A DNA stretch of 64,000 nucleotides from JALYLC01 sp963743275 (GTDB lineage Bacteria > Actinomycetota > Thermoleophilia > Gaiellales > JALYLC01). Of the stretch, positions 25,227 to 33,971 are shown one piece after another. Positions within the stretch are counted from its first letter, which is position 1. Each line of letters opens with the position of its first letter. A program made the translations under genes and the position numbers. The DNA is taken from the NCBI GenBank assembly GCA_963743275.1, contig CAVUPB010000008.1, positions 1 to 64,000 of the forward strand. Direction: 5' to 3'. The notes under the pieces were generated by a model. It worked only from the letters and a program-made list of their open reading frames with translations. It made no database searches and was not told the DNA's origin.

Positions 25227-26566
25227 GCAGCCTGGCCGGCCTGCTGGGCGCCAACCTGCTGCTCGTCGCGCTCGGCTGCGGCGTACTGCTGGCGACCGGG
25301 ACATGGGATCGGCTGCGCCCCGCCTCGCGCGCCGGCCCGGCGCTCCTCGCGGGCTTCGCGCTCGCCGCGACGGCCCTGCCGCCGCTGCTCTACGCCGGGC
25401 TGGCTCCGACGCCGCTCGTCGCCGGCGCGCTCGCGGCCGCAGCGCTCGCGCTCGGCCAGGCGATGCGCCGCCGCCGCCGGCGCGCCGAGCCCGCTGCAAG
25501 CGGGCACGGCCTGCTGCCGGCCGCGATCCTCGCGCTGCTGCTGCTTCCGCTGACCCTGCGCGCTGCGTTCGAGCCGCTCGCGAAGTTCGACGCGTACTCG
25601 AACTGGACGCTCAAGGCGAAGCTGCTCTACGGTCACGGCGGGCTCGTCTCCGGCGCGCTCGACCCGGGCATGTGGAGCGGGCTCTATGCCGTGTCGCACC
25701 GCGAGTATCCCCTCGGGCTCCCGGCGATCGAGGCGCTCGACTTCCATGCGATGGGCGGCGCCGACGCGCAGCTGATCCACCTGCAGATCGTGCTCGTACT
25801 GGCCGCGTTCCTCGCGAGCGCGTGGTCGTTCCTGCGGCCGCGGGTGCGCCCGTCGCTGCTGGCCGCCGCTCTCTGCCTGCTCGTCGCCGCGCCCAGCCTG
25901 CACACGCAGGTCCTCTCGGCCTACGCGGATGTTCCGCTGGCGTGCCTGTGGGCGATGGCGGCGCTCGCGCTCGGGCTCTGGCTGCGCGACGACCGCGGCG
26001 ACCTGCTCGCGCTCTCGGCAGTGCTCGCCGCCGGCGCGCTCGCGATCAAGCAGGAGGGCATCGTGCTCGACGCCGCGCTCTTCGCGGTGGCTGCCGTCGT
26101 GGTCGTGGCCGGGGGCCGGCGAGGGCGGCTCGCGCGGCTGGCCCTCGCCGCCGGGGCGGTTGCGGCGACGGCCGTGCCGTGGCAGCTCTACGTGCGCTCC
26201 CGTCACTTCCACGACGCCGACATCGCCCCGTCGGCCGGCCGCAGCCTGCGCCAGCTCGATCAGCTGCCGGAGATCGCCCACCAGCTCGGCGCCCAGCTCG
26301 TATGGGTCAAGTGGCCGGCGATCGTGCCGCTCGCGACGGCCGTGGCGGTCGTGCTCGCTCTGCGCCGGCGCGACCGCCCCGCGTCCGCGTACCTGCTGCT
26401 GATGACCGCGGCGCTCGCGGCGCTGGCGGTCGTGTACCTCAACGCGCGCGTGTACGTGCCGGCGCTGCTCGAGCGCTCGGCCGAGCGCGTCGTCCTCGCG
26501 CCGGTCCTGCTCTCGGCGATCGCCCTCCCCGTGCTGCTGAGCCGGCTCCTGGAGCCGGCGGACTGA
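25223..26566 (+). CDS. Polytopic membrane protein, GT-C glycosyltransferase-like
   Basis: 447 aa with about 11 hydrophobic helices. The first extracytoplasmic loop has FEPLAKFDAYSNWTLKAKLLY followed by SHREYPLGLPAIEALDFH, matching the acidic-residue loop of lipid-linked-sugar mannosyl/arabinosyltransferases (GT-C fold). A role in cell-envelope glycosylation with the 154-aa partner is likely but not proven. Confidence 0.6.
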   Translation: MSSLAGLLGANLLLVALGCGVLLATGTWDRLRPASRAGPALLAGFALAATALPPLLYAGLAPTPLVAGALAAAALALGQAMRRRRRRAEPAASGHGLLPAAILALLLLPLTLRAAFEPLAKFDAYSNWTLKAKLLYGHGGLVSGALDPGMWSGLYAVSHREYPLGLPAIEALDFHAMGGADAQLIHLQIVLVLAAFLASAWSFLRPRVRPSLLAAALCLLVAAPSLHTQVLSAYADVPLACLWAMAALALGLWLRDDRGDLLALSAVLAAGALAIKQEGIVLDAALFAVAAVVVVAGGRRGRLARLALAAGAVAATAVPWQLYVRSRHFHDADIAPSAGRSLRQLDQLPEIAHQLGAQLVWVKWPAIVPLATAVAVVLALRRRDRPASAYLLLMTAALAALAVVYLNARVYVPALLERSAERVVLAPVLLSAIALPVLLSRLLEPAD

Positions 26567-26572
26567 CATGCT

Positions 26573-27292
26573 CTACGGAAGCTCGACGCGGGCGAGGCGC
26601 CGGCCGCACCACAGCGTCGCGACCACGGCCACGGCGGCGAGCACGACGATGGCTGCGAGCGCGCCGATCGCCGGCACGTTCCGGTCGGTCGCCGCGGGCA
26701 GGCCGCCCGCGACGATCGCGCGGCCGTAGGCGCCGAGCGAGAGCCAGCGCGCGCTGGGCGCGAACGTCGCGATCGAGCCCTCCCAGAAGAGCACGTAGAT
26801 CAGGCCGATCACGACCGGTCGCTTGACGCGCAGGGAGAGCGCGCCGAAGGCCGCCGCATAGGCGCACGCGCCGGCGAGCACGGAGGCGAGCGCCCACCCC
26901 GCGCTCGCGGCACCGAGGGCGTCGCCGGGCGAGAGCGCGATCGTGATCAGCAGGCCCGGCAGGCACACGAGCACCGTCGTGAGCGCCGCCGCGACGATCG
27001 CCGGCACGGCGATGGCGATCCGCGGGAGGGGCGTCGAGGCGAGGTAGAGGATCGTGCCGTCGTCGCGCTCCTCGCCGATCGCGCTGGCGCCGATCACGAG
27101 CGCGATGAACGGCAGTATCAGCGGCAGGAAGAGCTGCTCCATGAGCGACGCGAAGGCCTTTGCGTCGGCCGTGCCGCCGGCCGCCTGGATGACCGCCACG
27201 AGCGCCGAGAGCATCGGCGCGAGCGCGAGCAGCGCCGAGCGCCGGCGCAGCAGCAGCCGTCGCAGCGCGAGGCGGAAGAGCGCGCCGTTCAC
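26573..27292 (-). CDS. ABC-2 type transporter permease
   Basis: 239 aa with six predicted helices; GASAIGEERDDGTILYLASTPLPR is the conserved ABC-2 cytoplasmic segment. Start GTG 27292 directly follows the ATPase stop (TGAGTG). It is the permease for the ATPase at 27293 and last gene of a four-gene exporter cluster. Confidence 0.85.
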   Translation of the reverse strand: MNGALFRLALRRLLLRRRSALLALAPMLSALVAVIQAAGGTADAKAFASLMEQLFLPLILPFIALVIGASAIGEERDDGTILYLASTPLPRIAIAVPAIVAAALTTVLVCLPGLLITIALSPGDALGAASAGWALASVLAGACAYAAAFGALSLRVKRPVVIGLIYVLFWEGSIATFAPSARWLSLGAYGRAIVAGGLPAATDRNVPAIGALAAIVVLAAVAVVATLWCGRRLARVELP

Positions 27293-28246
27293 TCAGCGCC
27301 CCCGGCCGCGCGCATGCTCGGTGAGGTAGGTGTAGACGCTCTCGAGATCGTCGCCCAGGGGCTCGACGCGCTCGAGCGTGACGCCGAGGTCGCGCGCGAG
27401 CGGCATCAGCCGCCGGCCGAGCGCATCCACGTCGGCGGTCTCCACGACGAGCACGCCCGTGTCGATGCGCACGCCGCTCGCGAGACCCTCGCCGACCAGC
27501 TCGCGCGCGAGGGCCTGGGCGGACGCGCCGGCCGCGATCCGCAGCGTGCGCGGGCGGTCGCGGATGAGATCGCGGATCGCGCCCGTCTCGCCCTCGGCCA
27601 CGAGGCGCCCGTTGACCAGGACGACCACGCGCGGCGCCATGCGCTCGACCTCGTGCAGCACGTGCGAGGACACGAGCACGGTGCGTCCCTCGGCGCCGAG
27701 CCGGCGGATCAGCTCGACGACGTGCCGCCGCTGAACGGGGTCGAGACCGTTGAGCGGCTCGTCGAGCAGCAGGAGCTCGGGCGAGTGCACCAGCGCCTGG
27801 GCGAGCTTCACGCGCTGGCGCATGCCCTTGGAGAAGCCCCCGACGCGGCGCTCGGCGGCGTCCTCCAGCCCGACGCTCGCGAGCGCCTCGGCTGCGGCCG
27901 CCGCCGGGTCGGGCACGTCGCGCAGTCCCGCCATCAGCTCGACCAGCTCGCGCGCCGTCAGGAACGGCCACAGGCCGTCGCGGTCGTGCACGATGCCGAT
28001 GCGCCGGTAGACGCCCGGATCGCGACGCGGATCGCAGCCGAGCACGCGCACGGTGCCCGTGCTGGGATCGGCGAAGCCGGCGCAGAGCGCCAGCGCGGTC
28101 GACTTGCCTGCGCCGTTGTGGCCGAGCAGGCCGGTCACGCCGGGCGCGAGCTCGAACGACACCTCGGCCAGTGCCACGGTGTCGCCGTACCACTTGGACA
28201 CGCCCTCGAAGACGAGCGTCAGGCGTCGGCCCTCCGGTAGCGCCAC
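27293..28246 (-). CDS. ABC exporter ATP-binding protein (second of pair)
   Basis: About 310-317 aa. Walker A GHNGAGKST, signature GFSKGMRQRVKLAQALVHSP, Walker B LLLLDEPLNGLD, switch His in VLVSSHVLHE, and a C-terminal regulatory extension. Start is uncertain: GTG 28246 overlaps the upstream permease by 28 bases, whereas a CTG at 28222 preceded by GGAGG and overlapping the permease stop as CTGA fits the operon's 4-base-overlap pattern better. It is a paralogue of the ATPase at 29082. Confidence 0.85.
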   Translation of the reverse strand: MALPEGRRLTLVFEGVSKWYGDTVALAEVSFELAPGVTGLLGHNGAGKSTALALCAGFADPSTGTVRVLGCDPRRDPGVYRRIGIVHDRDGLWPFLTARELVELMAGLRDVPDPAAAAAEALASVGLEDAAERRVGGFSKGMRQRVKLAQALVHSPELLLLDEPLNGLDPVQRRHVVELIRRLGAEGRTVLVSSHVLHEVERMAPRVVVLVNGRLVAEGETGAIRDLIRDRPRTLRIAAGASAQALARELVGEGLASGVRIDTGVLVVETADVDALGRRLMPLARDLGVTLERVEPLGDDLESVYTYLTEHARGRGR

Positions 28247-29085
28247 CACAGGCAGGCGACCGAGATCGCCATGACGACGCCGGATGCGGCCCACCACCAC
28301 CAGCCTGCGAGCGCGAACTCCGGGTTCTGGTTGCCGTGGTAGAGCGAGCGCGCGGCGGCGATCGGCAGGCGGCCGAGCATGATCAGCTGGAGGTGGCGGT
28401 CGAGGCCGGCGTCGTTGACGAGCGTCGCGCCGACGAACGTCGGAATCAGCATGAGCGCGGCGTAGCCGCCGAGCGCGAACGCCCGCCGGCTCGTGAACGA
28501 GGCCACCGCGAGCCCGACGAGGCTGACGTAGAACGCCAGCAGCAGTCCCGAGGCGACGATGCGCAGCACGTCGCCCCAGTGATCGGCGAGGTAGCCGGAG
28601 GCCGAGTCGGCGAAGAACGTGTTGCCCACGAACAGCACGAGGACGGGCAGGAGCGTGAGTCCGAGCAGCGGGACGACGGCCGCGATGACCTTGCCGAGCA
28701 CGTACGTGAGGCGCCCGACCGCGGTCGAGAGGTAGAGCGAGAGCACGTTGTCGCGGCGGTCGGGGCAGAGCAGCTCCGGGCACAGGATCGCGGCGAAGAT
28801 CGTGACGTCGAGGCCGATCTCGGTCAGGTACTGGCGATACGGGATGAGCTCGGGGAAACGCGTCGCGAAGCGCTGGCCCACGATCGCACGGATCGCGAGC
28901 ACGGCAAAGGCCGGCAGGAGCGCGATCAGCGTGAGCGTCACGGGCAGGAACTTGGCGCGCCAGCTCTTGCGCGCCCCGAGCGCCCCGAACGCGCTCCAGC
29001 GCGCGAGCGAGACGATCGCGAGCCAGGGCGCCCTGCGCACGCCGTCGTAGCGGGCGTAGCGGGTGTCCTCGAGGCGCGCGCTCAT
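28219..29085 (-). CDS. ABC transporter permease
   Basis: 288 aa, about six helices. It has the ABC-2 pattern FAAILCPELLCPDRRDNVLSLYLSTAVGRLTYVLGK. Start ATG 29085 overlaps the ATPase stop (ATGA). Partner of the ATPase at 29082. Substrate unknown; such pairs export drugs, peptides or polysaccharides. Confidence 0.8.
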   Translation of the reverse strand: MSARLEDTRYARYDGVRRAPWLAIVSLARWSAFGALGARKSWRAKFLPVTLTLIALLPAFAVLAIRAIVGQRFATRFPELIPYRQYLTEIGLDVTIFAAILCPELLCPDRRDNVLSLYLSTAVGRLTYVLGKVIAAVVPLLGLTLLPVLVLFVGNTFFADSASGYLADHWGDVLRIVASGLLLAFYVSLVGLAVASFTSRRAFALGGYAALMLIPTFVGATLVNDAGLDRHLQLIMLGRLPIAAARSLYHGNQNPEFALAGWWWWAASGVVMAISVACLWWRYRRADA

Positions 29086-30008
29086 GCGATCGCCCCGATC
29101 ACGGCGTCCTCGAGCGTGCGGTCGCCGGGCAGCAGCGCGCGCAGGCTCACGTCGGCCTCGGCGCAGGCGTCGCGGATCGCGCCGGGCAGGGCGCCGGCGT
29201 CGCCGCGCACCGCGAGCCAGCCCTCCTCGCCGTCCTCGACGCCGAGGCCGCGCGCGGCGAGCGCCGAGCGGAGTGCCGCGAGGTCGCCGATCGCGTGCAG
29301 CCGCGCGGTGCCGGCGTCGCGGCCGAGCAGGTCGCTGATGCGGCCCTGCGCCGCGACGCGCCCCTCGCGCAGCACGACGACGGCGTCGCAGGTGCGCTCG
29401 ACGTCCTCGAGCACGTGTGACGAGAAGAGCACGCGGATCCCGAGATCGCGCGAGAGCCGGCGCACGAGCTCGAGCATCTCGTCGCGGCCCTGCGGATCGA
29501 GCCCGTTCGTGGGCTCGTCGAGCACCACGAGCTCGGGCGAGTGCACGAGCGCCTGGGCGAGCTTGACACGCTGGCGCATGCCCGTCGAGAACGTCCCGAT
29601 CAGCCGCAGGCGCTCCTCCTCGAGCCCGACCTGGAAGAGCACCTCGCTCGTGCGCAGCACGGCGATGCGGCGCGGGAGCCCGCGCAGCTCGCCGAGATGC
29701 ACGACGAGGTCGCGCGCCGTCATCCAGCTCGGAAGGCACTCGTGCTCGGGCATGTAGCCGATGCGCCGCCGCAGCTCGAGTCCGCGCGCGGCCGCGTCGA
29801 TGCCGAGCAGGCGGGCGGCGCCCGCGTCGGGTTCGACGAGGCCGAGGAGCGCGCGCATGAGCGTCGACTTGCCCGCGCCGTTGGCCCCGAGCAGGCCGAT
29901 CGCCTCGTCCTCGAGCGCGACGCTGACGTCGTCGAGCGCGACGATCTCGCCGTAGCGCTTGGTCAGCCCGGTGGTGGCGATCGTCGTACGCTCGGCGGTC
30001 GCGGCCAC
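29082..30008 (-). CDS. ABC exporter ATP-binding protein (first of pair)
   Basis: 308 aa from GTG 30008. Walker A GANGAGKST, Q-loop GYMPEHECLPSWM, signature FSTGMRQRVKLAQALVHSP, Walker B LVVLDEPTNGLD, switch His in VLFSSHVLED. The 80-residue C-terminal domain resembles that of bacitracin/NatA-type exporters. First gene of the cluster. Confidence 0.9.
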   Translation of the reverse strand: MAATAERTTIATTGLTKRYGEIVALDDVSVALEDEAIGLLGANGAGKSTLMRALLGLVEPDAGAARLLGIDAAARGLELRRRIGYMPEHECLPSWMTARDLVVHLGELRGLPRRIAVLRTSEVLFQVGLEEERLRLIGTFSTGMRQRVKLAQALVHSPELVVLDEPTNGLDPQGRDEMLELVRRLSRDLGIRVLFSSHVLEDVERTCDAVVVLREGRVAAQGRISDLLGRDAGTARLHAIGDLAALRSALAARGLGVEDGEEGWLAVRGDAGALPGAIRDACAEADVSLRALLPGDRTLEDAVIGAIA

Positions 30009-30035
30009 GCGTGAACCTTAGAGCGCATTCCCGAA

Positions 30036-30072
30036 GCGCGGCGGCCGGGGGCCGGGCCCCCGACCGCCGCGC
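30036..30072 (-). terminator. Hairpin terminator after cupin gene
   Basis: GCGCGGCGG (30036-30044) pairs with 30064-30072, and CGGGGG (30046-30051) pairs with 30057-30062, with one C-A mismatch between and a 5-base loop. It lies just past the stop of the cupin gene on the minus strand. Confidence 0.75.
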
Positions 30073-30076
30073 CGGA

Positions 30077-30586
30077 TCACAGCAGGTGCTCGCCGATCCG
30101 CAGCCCGAAGCGCTCGAGCAGGCCGGGGAGGCTGCCGGGGTCCATCTCGAGCTCATAGCGGGCGCAGAGCTCGCCGAGCACGTGCGGCTCGGCCTTCGTC
30201 ACGCCGCCCAGGTCGACGAGCTCCTCGAAGAAGCGCTCGAAGCCCGCGGGCGAGATGATCTCGAGCAGGCGCGCGGGCTCGTCGCCGGCGTTCCAGAAGG
30301 TGTGCCACTGGTTGCGCGGCTTGAAGATCAGGTCGCCGGGCGTCGCGATGACGACGTCGTCGCCGAGCAGCGCGCCGACGCGGCCTTCGAGCACGTAGCT
30401 GTACTCGTCCTCGCGGAGATGACGGTGCAGCGGAGCGGCGAGCGCCCGCGGGGACATGGGGTGCTCGACGAGCGAGAACCCGCCTCCCGATTCGTCGCCG
30501 TCGACCATGAACCGGACCCCGATGCTCCCGAGGAACCCTGCCTTGCCGTCCTGCGGCCCCACGACCTTCGTCTTGAGCAGTTCCAT
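30077..30586 (-). CDS. Cupin protein (quercetin-dioxygenase-like), divergent from TetR
   Basis: 169 aa cupin: PLHRHLREDEYSYVLEGRVGALLG (HxH-x4-E-x6-G, a full metal site) and PRNQWHTFWNAGDEPARLLEII (second His). C-terminal helical extension of about 45 residues. Head-to-head with a TetR gene across a palindromic operator, so it is probably the regulator's target; the same layout recurs at 35282-36470. Confidence 0.85.
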   Translation of the reverse strand: MELLKTKVVGPQDGKAGFLGSIGVRFMVDGDESGGGFSLVEHPMSPRALAAPLHRHLREDEYSYVLEGRVGALLGDDVVIATPGDLIFKPRNQWHTFWNAGDEPARLLEIISPAGFERFFEELVDLGGVTKAEPHVLGELCARYELEMDPGSLPGLLERFGLRIGEHLL

Positions 30587-30603
30587 CTCGACTCCTATTT
30601 GAT

Positions 30604-30619
30604 AGGACAGTAGTGTCCT
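30604..30619. promoter_or_regulatory. Palindromic operator between cupin and TetR genes
   Basis: AGGACA-GTAG-TGTCCT: perfect 6-bp arms with 4-base spacer, midway between the two divergent start codons, next to an AT-rich patch (GAATATATA at 30622-30630) suited to a -10 element. Probable site for the adjacent TetR regulator. Confidence 0.65.
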
Positions 30620-30669
30620 GCGAATATATACACGCGCCCGCTGCGTGTGTCAAGATTCCTCAGACACCC

Positions 30670-31269
30670 ATGACCGATCAAAAACGCCCCTACACCATGA
30701 AGCGCCGCGCGGAGCTCGAACAGGCCACGCGCGAGCGCATCACCGAAAGCGCGGTCCATCTCCACGGGACACTCGGCCCCGTGCGCACGTCGATCGGCGC
30801 CGTTGCCGAGCACGCCGGCGTGCGCCGCTCGACCGTCTACCGTCACTTCCCCGACGAGATGGCGCTCTTCCAGGCCTGCTCGGCGCACTGGATGGCAGCG
30901 AACCCCGTGCCCGATCTCGCTTCGTGGGCCGCCGTCGGGAATGCCGACGACCGCCTGCGCCTCGCGCTCGGCGAGCTCTACGCGTTCTACCGCTCGACGC
31001 CCGGCATGCTCGAGAACCTCCACCGCGACGAGTCGTTGTCAGCCACGGTCGCGCAGCTGTTCGGCGGGTTTCACGGCTATCTGGACGCGGCGCGCGCGAC
31101 GCTCATGGCGCGCCGGCGCGTCCGCGGCCGCGCACGCAAGCGCGTCGGCGCCGCGATCGGCCATGCGGTCGCCTTCACCACCTGGCGATCGCTCGCGATC
31201 GAGCAGGGGCTGGACGATGACGAGGCGGCCGAGCTCATGTGCCGCCTGGTCGCGGCTGCCGGCTCCTAG
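30670..31269 (+). CDS. TetR-family regulator
   Basis: 199 aa. N-terminal helix-turn-helix (ERITESAVHLHGTLGPVRTSIGAVAEHAGVRRSTVYRHFPDE, about 20-62); the rest is a helical ligand/dimerisation domain. It is clearly paralogous to the TetR at 35282 (YTMKRRAE/YNLKRRAE, HLHGTLGP/ELHQTLGP, VYRHFPDE, FTTWRSLAIEQGLDDDEA/FDTWRTLAREQGLADDQA). Divergent from a cupin gene. The 3' end overlaps the convergent ATPase stop by 4 bases. Confidence 0.88.
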   Translation: MTDQKRPYTMKRRAELEQATRERITESAVHLHGTLGPVRTSIGAVAEHAGVRRSTVYRHFPDEMALFQACSAHWMAANPVPDLASWAAVGNADDRLRLALGELYAFYRSTPGMLENLHRDESLSATVAQLFGGFHGYLDAARATLMARRRVRGRARKRVGAAIGHAVAFTTWRSLAIEQGLDDDEAAELMCRLVAAAGS

Positions 31270-33971
31270 CCCTCGAGCAGGTCGAGCAGGGTGGGGCCCT
31301 CCTGCTCGGGCGCCGCTGTGGCCACCGCCAGGCGCCGGGCCGGCCGCGTGAGCACGCCGCCGGGGCCTGCCAGCTCGATCACGCGGGCGCCGCACGAGCG
31401 CTCGAGGCGGTCGGCCAGCGCGGCGTGACAGGTCGACACCACGACCTGCCGCCCCTCGACCGCACCGAGCAGGCGCACGAGTGCGTCGAGGCGCTGGGCA
31501 TCCCAATGGGCGAAGAGCTCGTCGAGGAACATCGGCAGCCGCGCCTCGGCGTCGATCGCATCGACGAGCGCGAGGCGCACGGCGACGTAGATCTGCTCGA
31601 GCGTGCCGCGCGAGAGCGGGGGGCCGACGCGCACGGGCATCGCCTCGCCGGCGCGCGTGACCTCGAGCACCGGCTCGCCGCCCGGCGTCTCGACGATCGC
31701 GACGTCCGTGTAGCGGCCGTGCGTGATGGCGTCGAGGTAGCGGCCGGCGGCCTGCAGCCACGCCGGTGCGTAGCGCTCGCGGACCTCGCGCTCGGCACGG
31801 CGCACGAGCGCCGCCGCGAGTACGAGCCGGTCGCGCTCGCGCTTGACGCCGGCGAGCTCGTCCTCGACGGCACGCAGCTCGCCCTCGACGTCGCCGACCG
31901 TGCGCGCCGCACCGAGACGGTCGAGCTCGGCGTTCAGCTCCTGCTCGCGCAGCATCAGCGCCTCGGCGCGCGCGCGCGTCTCGCGCAGCTCGGCCACGAG
32001 CGCGGCATGCTCCTCGTCGGACAGCAGCAGGCGCGCGCCGCTCGCCTCGCGCTCGCGCGCCGTCGCGAGCAGCGCGTCGAGCTGCGGCTCGCTCTCGACC
32101 AGGCTGCGCTCGCGCTGGTCGGCCGCCACCCGCCGCTGGGCGGCGGCATGCAGGCGATCGAGCGCATCGGCCTCCTCGCCGCCGGGCGATGCGCTGCAGA
32201 CGAGGGCCACGAGGTCGACGAGGCGCGCGGCCACGACCTGGGCGCGCTCGGCGGCGGCAACAGCGCGTGGCTCGAGCTCGGCCTGGCGCTCGCGTGCGGC
32301 CGTGGCCTGCGCATCGCGCCGCTGCGCGGCCTCGAGCTCGTGCGAGAGGCGCTCGGCGTCGTCGGTTCCGAGCACCGCCGCGAGCGTCGCACCGCGCTCG
32401 GCGGCGCGCAGCTCGCCCTCCTCGAGCTGTGCCAGCCGGCGGGCCGCGATCGCGCGCTCGCGCGTCAGCGCGCGCAGCTGCTCGATGTCGCTCACGAGCG
32501 TCTGGTCGGGGTGCGCGATGCGCGACTCGGCGACGCGCAGCTCGCCGAGGGCCGCCACGAGGTCGCTCCAGCCCGCGGTGCGCTCGGCGAGCGCGGCCCG
32601 CATCGTGCGCGCGCCCCGGCGCGCGCGCCGCAGCACCAGCGCGGCGAGCCCGGCGAGGACGGCGGCGGCCGCGAGCGGTGCGCGAGCGCCCGCGAACGCG
32701 ATCGCGAGCGCGGCGAGGCCGGCGCAGAGCAGCAGCGCGGCCCCGACCGCGGTCGCCGAGACGTGCGCCACGGATGCGCTCGCGGCGGGCATCGCGCGCT
32801 CGCAGCGGGTCGTGGCCGCCTGCAGGTCGGCCAGCTGCACGGTCTCGAGCGCGGCGCCGTCGGCCTCGCCGAGAGGGTGGCCGAGCACGCGCGCCGCAAG
32901 GTCGTCGCTGCGCGAGGCCTGACTGCCGGCGCGCGCCCGCTCGATGCTCAGCTGGTCGCGCTCGCCCTCGTCGCGCGCACGCGCCAGCGCGGCCTCGCGG
33001 ATCATCTCGGCGTGGGCGATCAGCAGCTGCTCGCGCTCGCCCACCTGCGCTGCCTGGCGCGCCGCTTCGACCTCCCCCTGCAGGTCGATGCGCTCGCGCT
33101 CGCGCTCCTCGGCCTCGCGCCGCAGCGCCTCGAGGCGCTCGCCGGGCTGTGCGCCGATACGCGCGGCCAGCGCGTCGGGCACGAGCTGCTCGGCCTCCGT
33201 GCGCAACCGCTCGAGCTCCTGCCAGGCGCGCAGCGCGGGCGCGTGGCGATCGTGCAGGTCGCGCCGGCCCTCGAGCTGCGCCTCGCCGCGGCGCGCGCCC
33301 GCGAGCTCGCTGCGCACGCGCGCCAGCTCGGCGGCCACCTCGTCGTGCGCGTGGGCCCGCCCCATCGCCTCGCGCCGCGCCTCGCGCAACCCGGCGAGCT
33401 GTGCCGTGAGCTCGGCGGAGCGCGGCTTGCCGCGGCGGTCGGCCCGCCAGAGCGCGTCGGCCGCCGTCGACAGGTCGTGCGCGGCGAGGGCGGCGGGCCG
33501 CAGGAAGGCGGGCGAGGCACCGCCCAGAAGGCGCTGCTCGATCTCGCGCCAGGTCGCCGCGTCGAGCCCGCCGAGCTCGTCGGCGTCGATGGCGTGCAGG
33601 GCCAGATAGGTACCGCGCTCGAGCCAGGCGACCTCGGCGAGCGGGCGGTTCGCGAGCTCTTCCTGCGCCTCGCCGCGCCAGGCGCGTGCGGTCGGCCGCG
33701 CGCGCAGATGGCGCTCGACGCGCACGTGGCTCCCGTCCGGAGCGATCAGCTCGAGCTCGCCGTGCGCGTGTCCGTCGGGCGGCGTCGCCGGGTGATCCTC
33801 GCGCGCGGCGGGCGAGAAGCCGTAGAGCATGGAGGTCACGAACGAGCGCAGGGTCGACTTGCCGGCCTCGTTCGGGCCGTAGACGACGACGAGATCGCTC
33901 TCGGCGAGATGCTCGAGGTCGAGGCCGGCCAGCGGCCCATAGGCGCCGACGCGTATGCGGTCGATCTTCAT
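31266..33971 (-). CDS. YhaN/SbcC-like AAA ATPase with coiled coils
   Basis: 901 aa. Walker A GPNEAGKSTLRSFV near residue 33, long Ala/Glu/Arg-rich coiled coils, a central hydrophobic hairpin (about 390-430, VGAALLLCAGLAALAIAFAG and LAAAAVLAGLAALVL) typical of YhaN-type proteins, then the ABC signature LSRGTLEQIYVAVRLAL and Walker B LPMFLDELFAHWD. No CxxC zinc hook as in Rad50/SbcC. It overlaps the nuclease gene by 4 bases. Probably a DNA end-processing ATPase, perhaps membrane-tethered. Confidence 0.88.
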   Translation of the reverse strand: MKIDRIRVGAYGPLAGLDLEHLAESDLVVVYGPNEAGKSTLRSFVTSMLYGFSPAAREDHPATPPDGHAHGELELIAPDGSHVRVERHLRARPTARAWRGEAQEELANRPLAEVAWLERGTYLALHAIDADELGGLDAATWREIEQRLLGGASPAFLRPAALAAHDLSTAADALWRADRRGKPRSAELTAQLAGLREARREAMGRAHAHDEVAAELARVRSELAGARRGEAQLEGRRDLHDRHAPALRAWQELERLRTEAEQLVPDALAARIGAQPGERLEALRREAEERERERIDLQGEVEAARQAAQVGEREQLLIAHAEMIREAALARARDEGERDQLSIERARAGSQASRSDDLAARVLGHPLGEADGAALETVQLADLQAATTRCERAMPAASASVAHVSATAVGAALLLCAGLAALAIAFAGARAPLAAAAVLAGLAALVLRRARRGARTMRAALAERTAGWSDLVAALGELRVAESRIAHPDQTLVSDIEQLRALTRERAIAARRLAQLEEGELRAAERGATLAAVLGTDDAERLSHELEAAQRRDAQATAARERQAELEPRAVAAAERAQVVAARLVDLVALVCSASPGGEEADALDRLHAAAQRRVAADQRERSLVESEPQLDALLATAREREASGARLLLSDEEHAALVAELRETRARAEALMLREQELNAELDRLGAARTVGDVEGELRAVEDELAGVKRERDRLVLAAALVRRAEREVRERYAPAWLQAAGRYLDAITHGRYTDVAIVETPGGEPVLEVTRAGEAMPVRVGPPLSRGTLEQIYVAVRLALVDAIDAEARLPMFLDELFAHWDAQRLDALVRLLGAVEGRQVVVSTCHAALADRLERSCGARVIELAGPGGVLTRPARRLAVATAAPEQEGPTLLDLLEG

